Source: Rhodothermales bacterium (GTDB taxonomy: Bacteria; Bacteroidota; Rhodothermia; Rhodothermales; UBA10348). From it: a stretch of DNA of 64,000 nt. Of this stretch, positions 26,152 to 34,207 are shown one piece after another. Every line of letters starts with the position of its first letter. The first letter of the stretch is position 1. The notes below the pieces were generated by a model. That model made no database searches and was not told where the DNA came from. It saw only the letters and a program-made list of their open reading frames with translations. The stretch is from the NCBI GenBank assembly GCA_028284865.1, contig JANQQV010000008.1, positions 181,108 through 245,107 of the forward strand, given 5' to 3'. The translations under genes and the position numbers were made by a program.

Positions 26152-27522
26152 ATGTCTTCAGAGTCCGAACCTCAGAAAAAAAGCTCGATTGATACGCTGC
26201 TCGCACCTCGTGGCAGCACATCCGGCGGTTCATCGTCCGGTCGCCAGAGTCGCGGCGGCGGCGAAGGCATGGATCGCAAAATCGAGAAAAAGACCTGGAC
26301 CCCGAAGCGAATCGGGATGATTGTCGGTGGGGTGGCGTTCATCGCCCTCATCGCCTGGGGTCTTTCCACGACGGCCGGCGGGCGCAAGCTCAACGTCGAT
26401 CTCGAACGCTTGACCGTTTCCGAGGTCACCTTCGAGCCGTTCCAGGAGATGATTCCCGGTACAGGCAACGTCGAGCCTCGCACGACCGTCTTCCTCGACG
26501 CTGTCGAAGGTGGACGTATCGAGGAGATTTTCGTCCTTGAAGGCGAAACGGTAGCCAAAGACCAGCCCATTCTGCGGCTGTCCAATCCAACCCTGCAATT
26601 GAGCCTTCTCCAGACGGAGACGCAGCGCATCGAGCAGAACAACCGACTCGAAGACACGCGTTTTCAGGTAGAACAGGCCGCGCTCCGCACACAGCAGGAC
26701 ATCACGGACATGGATTACAACATCCGCCGTCTGCAGCGCGACCATGAAAGAAATTCAGCTCTTTACGAGCGCCAGCTCATCTCTGCCGCCGAGTTCGAGC
26801 GGACGAGAGATGAATATGACTACTGGGTTCGCCGCCGTGACCTCACGACACGCGCCTGGAGCCAGGACAGCCTTCGCCAGCGCATCCAGATCGACCAGAT
26901 GGAGCAGGCAGTCCAGCGCATGGACGAGAACTTTGACATCATCAACCAGCGTCTCGAAAACCTCACGCTGAGGGCCCCGGTGGCTGGAACGCTGTCGCAG
27001 CTCAATGCCGAACTGGGCGAGCTGAAGAACTCCGGATTCAGATTCGGTCAGGTTGATGTCCTCGACGGATTCAAAGTCCGGGCAGGGATTGACGAATTCC
27101 ATATCAGCCGCGTTCAGCGCGGCCAGCGCGCCATCACCAACCCGATTGCGGGTCAGGAATACGAAATGATCGTTCGGCGCGTTTACCCCGAAGTGGTCAA
27201 CTCGCGTTTCGAGATCGACCTGGATTTCGTGGGTGATGTCCCCCCATCGATTCGTCGCGGTCAGACCGTCCGGTTCCGAATTGAAATGAGCGACCCGGCT
27301 GACGCTGTCGTGGTTTCCCAGGGAGGTTTCTTCCAGACCACCGGTGGCAACTGGATTTACGTGGTTGACGAATCGGGTGATTTCGCCGAAAAACGACCGA
27401 TCCGACTGGGTCGTAAGAATCTTGAAGTGTACGAGGTCACCGAAGGTCTGCAACCGGGCGAACGCGTCGTTACCTCTTCCTATGACACCTTCAACGAAGC
27501 CGACCGACTCGTTTTCCGCTAA
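26152..27522 (+). CDS. Periplasmic adaptor (HlyD/MacA-like) of an ABC export system
   Basis: The 456-residue protein has a Ser/Gly/Arg-rich cytoplasmic N-terminus of about 50 residues, one transmembrane helix (RIGMIVGGVAFIALIAWGLS), a lipoyl half-motif (GTGNVEPRTTVFLDAVEGGR), a long coiled-coil hairpin (about residues 145-270) and a second lipoyl half ('LRAPVAGTLSQLNAELGE'). Beta-barrel and membrane-proximal domains end in 'GLQPGERVVTSSYDTFNEAD'. The order is that of MacA-like adaptors bridging an inner-membrane transporter to the outer membrane. I start at the ATG at 26152; the frame is open from 26065. An ABC ATPase follows, but no permease gene is next to it. Confidence 0.88.
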   Translation: MSSESEPQKKSSIDTLLAPRGSTSGGSSSGRQSRGGGEGMDRKIEKKTWTPKRIGMIVGGVAFIALIAWGLSTTAGGRKLNVDLERLTVSEVTFEPFQEMIPGTGNVEPRTTVFLDAVEGGRIEEIFVLEGETVAKDQPILRLSNPTLQLSLLQTETQRIEQNNRLEDTRFQVEQAALRTQQDITDMDYNIRRLQRDHERNSALYERQLISAAEFERTRDEYDYWVRRRDLTTRAWSQDSLRQRIQIDQMEQAVQRMDENFDIINQRLENLTLRAPVAGTLSQLNAELGELKNSGFRFGQVDVLDGFKVRAGIDEFHISRVQRGQRAITNPIAGQEYEMIVRRVYPEVVNSRFEIDLDFVGDVPPSIRRGQTVRFRIEMSDPADAVVVSQGGFFQTTGGNWIYVVDESGDFAEKRPIRLGRKNLEVYEVTEGLQPGERVVTSSYDTFNEADRLVFR

Positions 27523-27685
27523 CACTCTTGCCAACCTTGTAACCAATTCCCCTGTCTATCCGATATACGGATGCATGTGCAGCCTCACTTGGGCGTGCAC
27601 GCTTGACAGATCCTGACACTTTGCAGACCTGTTCTGCACCCAGCACCACCCTTTCGCGAGCTAGTACCCATCAGGGATCACCGAC

Positions 27686-28396
27686 ATGATCAAAGCCAAC
27701 AATCTCAAGAAATCGTACATGACGGAGGAGGTCGAAACAGTCGCCCTCAACAACGTCCAGATTGAAATCAAGGAAGGCGAATTCGTCTCCATCATGGGCC
27801 CGTCCGGTTGCGGAAAGTCCACGCTCCTCAACATCATGGGGCTCCTCGACAACCCGACCGATGGCGAATACTGGTTCCTGGATACGGAAGTCTCCAAACT
27901 CAGCGAACGCCAGCGTGCCCAGCTGCGGAAAGGAAACATTGGTTTTGTTTTCCAGAGCTTCAACCTGATCGACGAACTCACGGTATATGAGAATGTCGAA
28001 CTGCCGTTGCTCTACCTCGGCATGCCTTCGGAAGAGCGCAAGGAGCGCGTGAATGCCGCTCTGGACTCCGTGCAGATCCTGCACCGTTCAACGCACTTCC
28101 CGCAGCAGCTCTCTGGTGGTCAGCAGCAGCGTGTGGCCATTGCCCGCGCCGTCGTTGCCGGTCCCAAGCTGATCCTTGCTGATGAGCCCACGGGTAACCT
28201 GGACTCGACGCACGGTGAGGAGGTCATGAACCTCTTGACGCAGCTGAACGAAGCCGGCACAACGATTGCCATGGTGACGCACTCGCCTGCCGATGCCGAG
28301 TACAGCCACCGCATCATCCACCTCTTCGACGGACACGTTGTCACTGAGAACGTGATCGAGAAGAAGTACCTGCATGCGGACGAAGCCAACGCCTAG
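27686..28396 (+). CDS. ABC transporter ATPase (MacB/LolD type)
   Basis: The 236-residue protein has Walker A GPSGCGKST, Q-loop 'GFVFQSFNLIDELTVYENV', signature LSGGQQQR, Walker B LILADEPTGNLDS and the H-switch 'MVTHSPADAEY'. The 'FQSFNLI' and 'NLDS' variants place it in the LolD/MacB/FtsE-like group, which energises mechanotransmission by FtsX-type permeases rather than solute import. It follows the adaptor gene by 163 bases. The matching permease is missing locally; candidates in the window lie at 35514, 44430 and 46927. Confidence 0.92.
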   Translation: MIKANNLKKSYMTEEVETVALNNVQIEIKEGEFVSIMGPSGCGKSTLLNIMGLLDNPTDGEYWFLDTEVSKLSERQRAQLRKGNIGFVFQSFNLIDELTVYENVELPLLYLGMPSEERKERVNAALDSVQILHRSTHFPQQLSGGQQQRVAIARAVVAGPKLILADEPTGNLDSTHGEEVMNLLTQLNEAGTTIAMVTHSPADAEYSHRIIHLFDGHVVTENVIEKKYLHADEANA

Positions 28397-28421
28397 GAAC
28401 GCGTAACCTCCCTCCATCGCC

Positions 28422-28691
28422 ATGAACGAGATCTGCATTCACGTCCCTTCTCTCCGCGAGAATCAGACGGTCGACGTCGAAGTCACTGTCAACGGTGAGA
28501 CGCAGCTCATGAATTACAGGGTTGAGTCGATCGACTGGACCCAGGGTGGTCGGGACATTACGGGTCGCATTGCCTACCTCCGATCCAGGATCAATGGATA
28601 TGACGAGGGCTGGGAGCTGGTGCAAATTGGCATCCCGGACGGCGACATGGTCCCGGTCATGTTCAGGCGTCGTGAGAGGGTTACCGCCTGA
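28422..28691 (+). CDS. Small conserved hypothetical protein downstream of ABC ATPase
   Basis: The 89-residue protein appears beta-rich ('QTVDVEVTVNGETQLMNYRV', 'GWELVQIGIPDGDMVPVMFR') and acidic, without signal peptide or membrane helix. I do not recognise a family. It starts 25 bases after the ATPase stop and is followed 25 bases later by a strong terminator, so it is most likely the last gene of the adaptor-ATPase transcription unit. A regulatory or accessory role in that exporter is possible but unsupported beyond position. Confidence 0.6.
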   Translation: MNEICIHVPSLRENQTVDVEVTVNGETQLMNYRVESIDWTQGGRDITGRIAYLRSRINGYDEGWELVQIGIPDGDMVPVMFRRRERVTA

Positions 28692-28716
28692 CAGGACAAA
28701 TTGATGTTTGCGACAA

Positions 28717-28751
28717 GGCGGGCCGCCCGAATGGGCGGCCCGCCTTTTTTT
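28717..28751 (+). terminator. Strong intrinsic terminator after the adaptor-ATPase operon
   Basis: A perfect 12-base stem (GGCGGGCCGCCC) with a GAAT loop is followed by seven T residues (28745-28751). It ends the transcription unit begun by the adaptor gene at 26152. Confidence 0.92.
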
Positions 28752-28777
28752 GTGCCACGGCCTTTCGCCTATCTTCG
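28749..28777 (+). promoter_or_regulatory. Possible Bacteroidota-type promoter of the SDR gene
   Basis: TTTG at 28749-28752, within the T-run of the terminator, is separated by 17 bases from TATCTTCG at 28770-28777. This resembles the Bacteroidota -33 TTTG / -7 TAnnTTTG arrangement with slightly short spacing. It lies 71 bases before the SDR start. Confidence 0.35.
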
Positions 28778-28848
28778 AGACCAACGCGCGCGACCTTCAT
28801 CCCGCTCGTCGTCGTGTATTTCCCTCCCTGCCACGTATCCTGAAGCTC

Positions 28849-29643
28849 ATGGACCTCTCGAACAAAATCGTCTGGATTACCGGTGCATCATCCGGCATTG
28901 GCCGCGGTCTTGCGCTCGAGTGTGCCCGCCAAGGTGCCACCCTCATGCTAACGGCGCGTCGCGAAGAAGAGCTTGAAGCAACCCGGGCCGCGTGCGAACG
29001 ATCGGATGATCACCGATGCATGATCCACGATGTGACCGACCGGCCAGCACACAAGCGGGTCATGCAAGCCATTCTGGATACGTGGGGGCGGCTGGACATG
29101 GTAGTCCTGAACGCCGGGATCGGTCAGCGGGGCAGTATCGAAGAGACGGACCCGGATGTCGAACGTCGCATCATGGAGGTCAACTACTTCGGATACACTG
29201 AAATCGCCCATGAAGTCCTGCCCCACTTCCTGGATCGAAACGATGGGCATTTTGCGGTCATTTCGAGTGTGATGGGCAAGCTTTCGACGCCCCGACGCGC
29301 CACCTATGCCGCCTCCAAGCACGCATTGCACGGCTTTTTCGAGGGCCTTCGAGCCGAGCTCAGCAACACGCGCATCGGCGTCTCGATGATCTGCCCTGGC
29401 TACATCAAGACCGAAATCAGCTACCACTCGGTCAAAGGATCGGGCCAAACCCATGGCGCCATGGACGAGCAGCACCAGAACGCCATGTCCTCGGAGGTGT
29501 TTGCCCGGAAGGCCGTCAAAGCACTGAAGAAGAAAAAAGCTGTCGCGTTCATTGGAGGTCCCGAGCGGTTCGGGCCTATCCTGGAAAGACTTTCTCCTGC
29601 CCTCGTTCGCTGGCTGCTGCCCAGACTGATCACTCGCGACTGA
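28849..29643 (+). CDS. Short-chain dehydrogenase/reductase
   Basis: The 264-residue protein has the cofactor-binding TGASSGIG motif near the N-terminus (VWITGASSGIGRGLALE), 'LNAGIGQRGSI' in place of NNAG, a catalytic Ser in 'FAVISSVMGKLS', and Tyr/Lys in 'TYAASKHALHGFF'. The later 'GVSMICPGYIKTEI' is typical of the DHRS7-like branch. The start is set at the ATG at 28849; the frame is open further upstream but crosses the terminator. Substrate is unknown. It is a single-gene unit bounded by the terminator and a 215-base gap without recognisable features. Confidence 0.88.
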   Translation: MDLSNKIVWITGASSGIGRGLALECARQGATLMLTARREEELEATRAACERSDDHRCMIHDVTDRPAHKRVMQAILDTWGRLDMVVLNAGIGQRGSIEETDPDVERRIMEVNYFGYTEIAHEVLPHFLDRNDGHFAVISSVMGKLSTPRRATYAASKHALHGFFEGLRAELSNTRIGVSMICPGYIKTEISYHSVKGSGQTHGAMDEQHQNAMSSEVFARKAVKALKKKKAVAFIGGPERFGPILERLSPALVRWLLPRLITRD

Positions 29644-29858
29644 GCCGGCGCAAATCACCGGATAGCCGCTCAGATCGCATTCTGCAACGAACCTCTGCTC
29701 CCATCGTAAAGTCGATTCGTGTTCTGAAAGAAGCTCCTGCGCATATTTCGTGCGGGCATGCCAACCTTCCTTGAGATGGATTTGTCAAAGACGCAGAACA
29801 CCGAATCACCCTTCATATTAGCGGACGAAGTAATCCACGACAGTCCGCCCTGCCGAAC

Positions 29859-30983
29859 ATGAAAACAATTCTCCGGTCTTTCCTGTGTGTATTCGCTCTT
29901 GCCTTCTGGGTAGGGTCCCTCCAGGCGCAGGATATCAGCCGTTCCTTTGACGCCTCTGCTGGCGGTCGCCTCGTCCTGGACCTTGAGACAGGTGGCACGA
30001 TCATCATCCGCGGGTGGGATCGCAATCAGGTGGAAGTCGATGTGGACATCGACGGCCGTGATGCCGACGATGTCGTGGTTGATTTCAACGAAAGCTCCCG
30101 CGCCATCGAAGTCTTTTCTGAATTCAAGTCCCGCCGCGCTCGTGCCGACGTGGACATGGAAATCCGCGTGCCTTCCAGCTTCGATCTGGATATCTCCACA
30201 ACCGGAGGCGACCTGGACATCTCCGGCGTCACTGGACGGATCGAAGGATCCAGCATGGGTGGCGACCTGATGCTGAGCGGTCTCGGTGGCGAACTCGACC
30301 TTTCCACCATGGGCGGCGACATCGAACTCACCGACTCGGAAGTGGACGGCAGTCTCCACACAATGGGCGGCGACGTCTCGATTTCCAACGTGACCGGCAA
30401 CATCGATGGTACCACCATGGGTGGCGACGTGACCTATGACAACGTCCGCTCCAGCCGCAGCGGTAGCCGGGATGAAGTCGAAATCAGCTCCATGGGCGGC
30501 GACGTCGTGGTTGACGAAGCTCTTTTCGGTGCCAACGTGCACACCATGGGCGGCGATATCGAAATCAATCGCGCTGCCGAGTACGTGGAAGCCACCACGA
30601 TGGGTGGGGACATTGAAGTCGCCGAACTCGACGGTTGGATCGAAGCCAATACCATGGGTGGCGACATCATCGTCAACATGGTCGGAGGCACTGACGGCGA
30701 TCGCCACGTGGAGCTCGAATCAATGGGCGGCGACATCGAATTGACGGTTCCTCGTGGTCTGGACATGGACATCGAAATTGAAATCCGTCTCTCCGATGAT
30801 GACGACTGGGACGAGTACGAGATCATTTCCGACTTCGATCTCGACGTGGAAGTGGATAGCGACTCGGATCGTCGCTGGCGCTCGAGTCGTGAAGTCGTGG
30901 CCACGGGCCGCGTCGGTAGCGGCGCCAACCGGATTGTCATTCGCACCGTCAACGGCGATGTGATCCTGAAGGAGGGTCGATAA
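29859..30983 (+). CDS. Secreted DUF4097-type beta-solenoid protein with MGGD repeats
   Basis: The 374-residue protein has a Sec signal (about residues 1-23, ending 'GSLQAQ') and a repetitive body. Nine copies of [S/T]MGGD plus one TTGGD recur every 15-25 residues between residues 108 and 300, for example 'LSTMGGDIELTDSEVDG' and 'HTMGGDVSISNVTGN'. This matches the DUF4097 adhesin-like fold, a beta-solenoid with a G-G-D turn in each rung. The protein is very acidic, with an Asp/Glu-rich segment near residues 305-340. The end 'RIVIRTVNGDVILKEGR' is typical. Function is unknown; a periplasmic or surface role is likely. Confidence 0.85.
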   Translation: MKTILRSFLCVFALAFWVGSLQAQDISRSFDASAGGRLVLDLETGGTIIIRGWDRNQVEVDVDIDGRDADDVVVDFNESSRAIEVFSEFKSRRARADVDMEIRVPSSFDLDISTTGGDLDISGVTGRIEGSSMGGDLMLSGLGGELDLSTMGGDIELTDSEVDGSLHTMGGDVSISNVTGNIDGTTMGGDVTYDNVRSSRSGSRDEVEISSMGGDVVVDEALFGANVHTMGGDIEINRAAEYVEATTMGGDIEVAELDGWIEANTMGGDIIVNMVGGTDGDRHVELESMGGDIELTVPRGLDMDIEIEIRLSDDDDWDEYEIISDFDLDVEVDSDSDRRWRSSREVVATGRVGSGANRIVIRTVNGDVILKEGR

Positions 30984-31040
30984 CGTATTCCGGATGACCC
31001 AGCGGCCACTTGGTCGTCCAAGGATCCTGTATCGACACTG

Positions 31041-31075
31041 AGGGGCGGAGCGCATACGCGCTCCGCCCCTTTTTC
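31041..31075 (+). terminator. Strong intrinsic terminator after the DUF4097 gene
   Basis: AGGGGCGGAGCGC pairs with GCGCTCCGCCCCT across an ATAC loop (13-base perfect stem), followed by five more T residues. It lies 58 bases after the stop and would also help end reverse transcripts from the GNAT gene. Confidence 0.9.
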
Positions 31076-31153
31076 TTGTGTTCAGATTGTTGGTTCTCGA
31101 TTCTGCGAGGCGGCGCCTAAACAATGCCTCGGTTCAGCTGGCCTCGCGCGCCC

Positions 31154-31675
31154 TCACGGCTTGAATCCGTCGGGCCACTCGGCTGGGAATCCATACACGA
31201 CCAGAGGACGACCAAATTCTTCGGAATCGCCGATCTGCGACATGCCCATTTTCTGCATGATGCGGATGGAACCCACGTTTTCAGGATAGGATTGCGCAGT
31301 GATCTTCGTGAGGCCAAACGTGTTCTGCCCAACCCACAGCGCTGCAGCGGAGGCTTCAAATCCGTACCCGCCACCCCAGAATGGACGCGAAAGGCGCCAT
31401 CCGAAGTCCAGTGGACCATTCTTGTCATCGAACCCCGAGAAACCCATCAGCTCGCCGGTCTCCTGGTGCTCAATGGCGAATCGCATCCACCCGCGGGTCT
31501 CTTGATGCTGAATCATTCGCTTGATGAAGTCCTCGGCATACGCATGATCCCGGGGCTGACCGTCGCCAATGTGACGCATTACTTCAGGATCGGCAGACAG
31601 TGCCGCATAGGAATCGGTATCGTCGGTGGTCCAATCGCGAAGGATCAGGCGCTCTGTGCGGGCGTGAATCGTCAT
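31154..31675 (-). CDS. GNAT acetyltransferase, RimJ/RimL-like
   Basis: The 173-residue product shows 'RTERLILRDWTTDDTDSYAA' at the N-terminus, 'GWRLSRPFWGGGYGFEAS' (acetyl-CoA-binding region, with the usual Q/RxxGxG loop changed to W-G-G-G-Y-G) and 'NVGSIRIMQKMGM' near the end. These define the ribosomal-protein alanine acetyltransferase-like group of GNAT enzymes, though the acceptor is unknown. The ATG at 31675 is chosen over one at 31711, because 'RTERLILR' is normally within the first ten residues. It is divergent from glnS. Confidence 0.85.
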   Translation of the reverse strand: MTIHARTERLILRDWTTDDTDSYAALSADPEVMRHIGDGQPRDHAYAEDFIKRMIQHQETRGWMRFAIEHQETGELMGFSGFDDKNGPLDFGWRLSRPFWGGGYGFEASAAALWVGQNTFGLTKITAQSYPENVGSIRIMQKMGMSQIGDSEEFGRPLVVYGFPAEWPDGFKP

Positions 31676-31776
31676 GGATTTCTCATGCAGGGGCAATGGC
31701 GCGGTATACACGGCAGGGGATTTTTTTAGTTTCGGAAGCGTTACTGGCCTTTTACACGTGACCCCTGCGAACCATC

Positions 31777-34146
31777 GTGGCTCTCGACATCAACCTGGAA
31801 CGTTTTGCGGCTGTTTGCGCCGCCTCGTCTGATAATGGTGCTGGCAGTGGTGCTGACCCGGACGGCTCGCGTGAGAGCCGGCATTTCATCCAGCAGATCA
31901 TCGATGACGACCTGGACACCGGACGCGTGAAGGGAGATATCGTGGTGCGATTCCCCCCCGAGCCCAACGGGTATCCGCACATCGGTCATGCCAAGGCCAT
32001 CGTCCTGAATTTCTCCCTGGCTGCTGAATACGGTGGCCGTTGCCACCTCCGGTTCGACGACACGAATCCGGAGACGGAAGACATGGAATACGTTCGCGCC
32101 ATGAAGCGCGATATTCAGTGGCTCGGATTCGACTGGGGAGACAACGAGTTTTACGCCTCCGACTACTTCGAGCAGCTCTATGACCTGGCGGAGCGGCTGA
32201 TCAAGAACGACCTGGCCTACGTGGACAGCCAGACCGGCGAGGAAATCCGGGCTACTCGCGGCACCGTGACGCAAGCGGGTACGAACAGTCCGTTCCGGGA
32301 TCGGCCGACGGAAGAAAGCCTCAACCTCTTCCGGAAGATGCGCGAAGGCGCTTTCGATGACGGTGCGCATGTCCTCCGGGCGAAGATCGACATGGCTTCG
32401 CCCAACATGCTCATGCGAGACCCGGTTCTCTACCGGATCAAGAAAGCCTCCCACTACCGTCGTGGCGACGAGTGGCCCATTTACCCGCTCTACGATTTTG
32501 CCCATCCGCTTTCGGATGCCATCGAAGGCATCACGCACTCGCTGTGTACACTCGAATTCGACGTGCATCGCCCACTATATGATTGGCTGGTCGACCATCT
32601 GTTCGATGCCCCGAGACCACACCAGTACGAGTCTGCGCGCCTGAACCTGGACTACACCGTGATGAGCAAGCGCAAGTTGTTGCAGCTCGTCAAGGAAGGC
32701 TTGGTCGCGGGCTGGGACGACCCCCGGATGCCCACCCTGTCTGGCATGCGACGCCGCGGCTACACCCCTGCCGCCATCCGTCGTTTCTGCGAACTGATCG
32801 GAGTGGCCAAGGCCGACAACCGAGTCGACGTGGCACTGCTCGAGTACGCCGTTCGGGATGACCTGAACACGAAGGCCCCTCGGGTGATGTGCGTGCTCGA
32901 TCCGCTGAAGGTCGTCCTCACGAATCTGGACGAAGACCATATCGAGGAATTGGACTCCGACTACTGGCCCCACGACATCGGTCATGAAGGCTCGCGCATG
33001 GTCCCATTGACCCGCGAGATCTGGATTGAGCGGTCCGACTTCATGGAAGACCCGCCGAAGAAATTCCACCGGTTGAGCCCGGGCACTGAAGTCCGATTGC
33101 GCTACGGCTACATCATCCGCTGTGACGAGGTCATCAAGGATGACGACGGACACGTCACCGAACTGCGATGCTCCGTGGATCGCGACACGCGCTCCGGCAG
33201 TGGTTCTTCGCGGCGCGTGAAGGGCACGATCCATTGGGTTTCGGCATCCAAAGGCGTCGAAGTGGATGTCCGTCTCTACGATCGTCTTTTCAATGTGCCC
33301 AACCCGGACGATGTTGAAGAAGGGCAGACCTTCCTGGATCATCTCAATCCTGAAAGTCTGCAGGAGGTCAAGGCGATCATCGAGCCGAGTGCAGCCGACG
33401 ATTCACCCGAGACCTGGTATCAGTTCGAACGGCAGGGCTATTTCTATCTGGATCCCGTTGCCTTCGAAGAAGGTCGCCGCGTCTGGAATCGTACCGTGAC
33501 GCTCCGTGACTCATGGGGCAAGAAACAGGAATCGCCTGCGCCGGCCGCTCCGAAGAAATCCAAACCGAAGCCACAAGCTCCCGTCGAGCCTACGGACCCA
33601 CTCGAGGGTCTGGATTCGGAGGAGCACTCCATGGCCATCGAGTTGCAAACCCTGTATGCACTGAGTGTCGAGGATGCGGCCTTCCTGGCGACGCGAGACG
33701 ATGAACGGGTGTTCTTCAAGGAGGCTGCCGGTGATCATCCGGTTGCCGTGGCTAACTGGCTGATCCATGAACTTCGCCCCCTCCTTCCCGACGGTGGCAT
33801 GGAAACGCCTCCTTTCACACCGGCGCATTTCAACGAGCTCGTCGGCTTGCATGCAGACAAGACCCTTTCCAGTCGCATGGCGCGCGAAGTGCTACTGGAA
33901 ATGATTGACTCAGGCGATGCGCCCGAGGCCATCGTAGAACGCAAAGGCATGCGTCAGATCTCTGACCAGGATGCACTTGGTGGCATCGTGGACGAAGTGC
34001 TGGCTGCGCATCCCGATCGCGTGGAGGCCTACCGCGGTGGCAAGAAGGGCCTGATCGGCTTCTTCATGGGCCAGGTCATGCAAAAGACGGGTGGCTCAGC
34101 CAATCCGCAGGTCGTCCGGGAGCTTTTGCAGGGCAAACTCGACTGA
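31777..34146 (+). CDS. glnS: Glutaminyl-tRNA synthetase with C-terminal YqeY/GatB-like domain
   Basis: The 789-residue protein charges tRNA-Gln. The catalytic domain (about residues 30-340) has the HIGH-type motif PEPNGYPHIGHAK, 'LRFDDTNPETE' and the KMSKS-type VMSKRKL near residue 294. The anticodon-binding beta-barrels run to about residue 585 ('GYFYLDP'). A Lys/Pro/Ala linker (586-605) leads to an extra domain of about 180 residues resembling GatB/YqeY ('HFNELVGLHADKTLSSRMAR', 'VDEVLAAHPDRVEAYRGGKK', 'LIGFFMGQVMQKTGG'). A comparable GlnRS-YqeY fusion is known in Deinococcus. The only usable start is GTG at 31777. Confidence 0.95.
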   Translation: MALDINLERFAAVCAASSDNGAGSGADPDGSRESRHFIQQIIDDDLDTGRVKGDIVVRFPPEPNGYPHIGHAKAIVLNFSLAAEYGGRCHLRFDDTNPETEDMEYVRAMKRDIQWLGFDWGDNEFYASDYFEQLYDLAERLIKNDLAYVDSQTGEEIRATRGTVTQAGTNSPFRDRPTEESLNLFRKMREGAFDDGAHVLRAKIDMASPNMLMRDPVLYRIKKASHYRRGDEWPIYPLYDFAHPLSDAIEGITHSLCTLEFDVHRPLYDWLVDHLFDAPRPHQYESARLNLDYTVMSKRKLLQLVKEGLVAGWDDPRMPTLSGMRRRGYTPAAIRRFCELIGVAKADNRVDVALLEYAVRDDLNTKAPRVMCVLDPLKVVLTNLDEDHIEELDSDYWPHDIGHEGSRMVPLTREIWIERSDFMEDPPKKFHRLSPGTEVRLRYGYIIRCDEVIKDDDGHVTELRCSVDRDTRSGSGSSRRVKGTIHWVSASKGVEVDVRLYDRLFNVPNPDDVEEGQTFLDHLNPESLQEVKAIIEPSAADDSPETWYQFERQGYFYLDPVAFEEGRRVWNRTVTLRDSWGKKQESPAPAAPKKSKPKPQAPVEPTDPLEGLDSEEHSMAIELQTLYALSVEDAAFLATRDDERVFFKEAAGDHPVAVANWLIHELRPLLPDGGMETPPFTPAHFNELVGLHADKTLSSRMAREVLLEMIDSGDAPEAIVERKGMRQISDQDALGGIVDEVLAAHPDRVEAYRGGKKGLIGFFMGQVMQKTGGSANPQVVRELLQGKLD

Positions 34147-34207
34147 TCGCTCGCCTGCTCCGACGGCACGCACGCGCTGGGCTCAGTGTACCACGCGGAT
34201 CCTTTCC

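Noticed and set aside
29670..30707. 345-residue reverse frame with regular His/Ala/Val repeats
   Set aside because: The repeats mirror the MGGD repeats of the forward DUF4097 gene; the forward frame has the signal peptide and family match.
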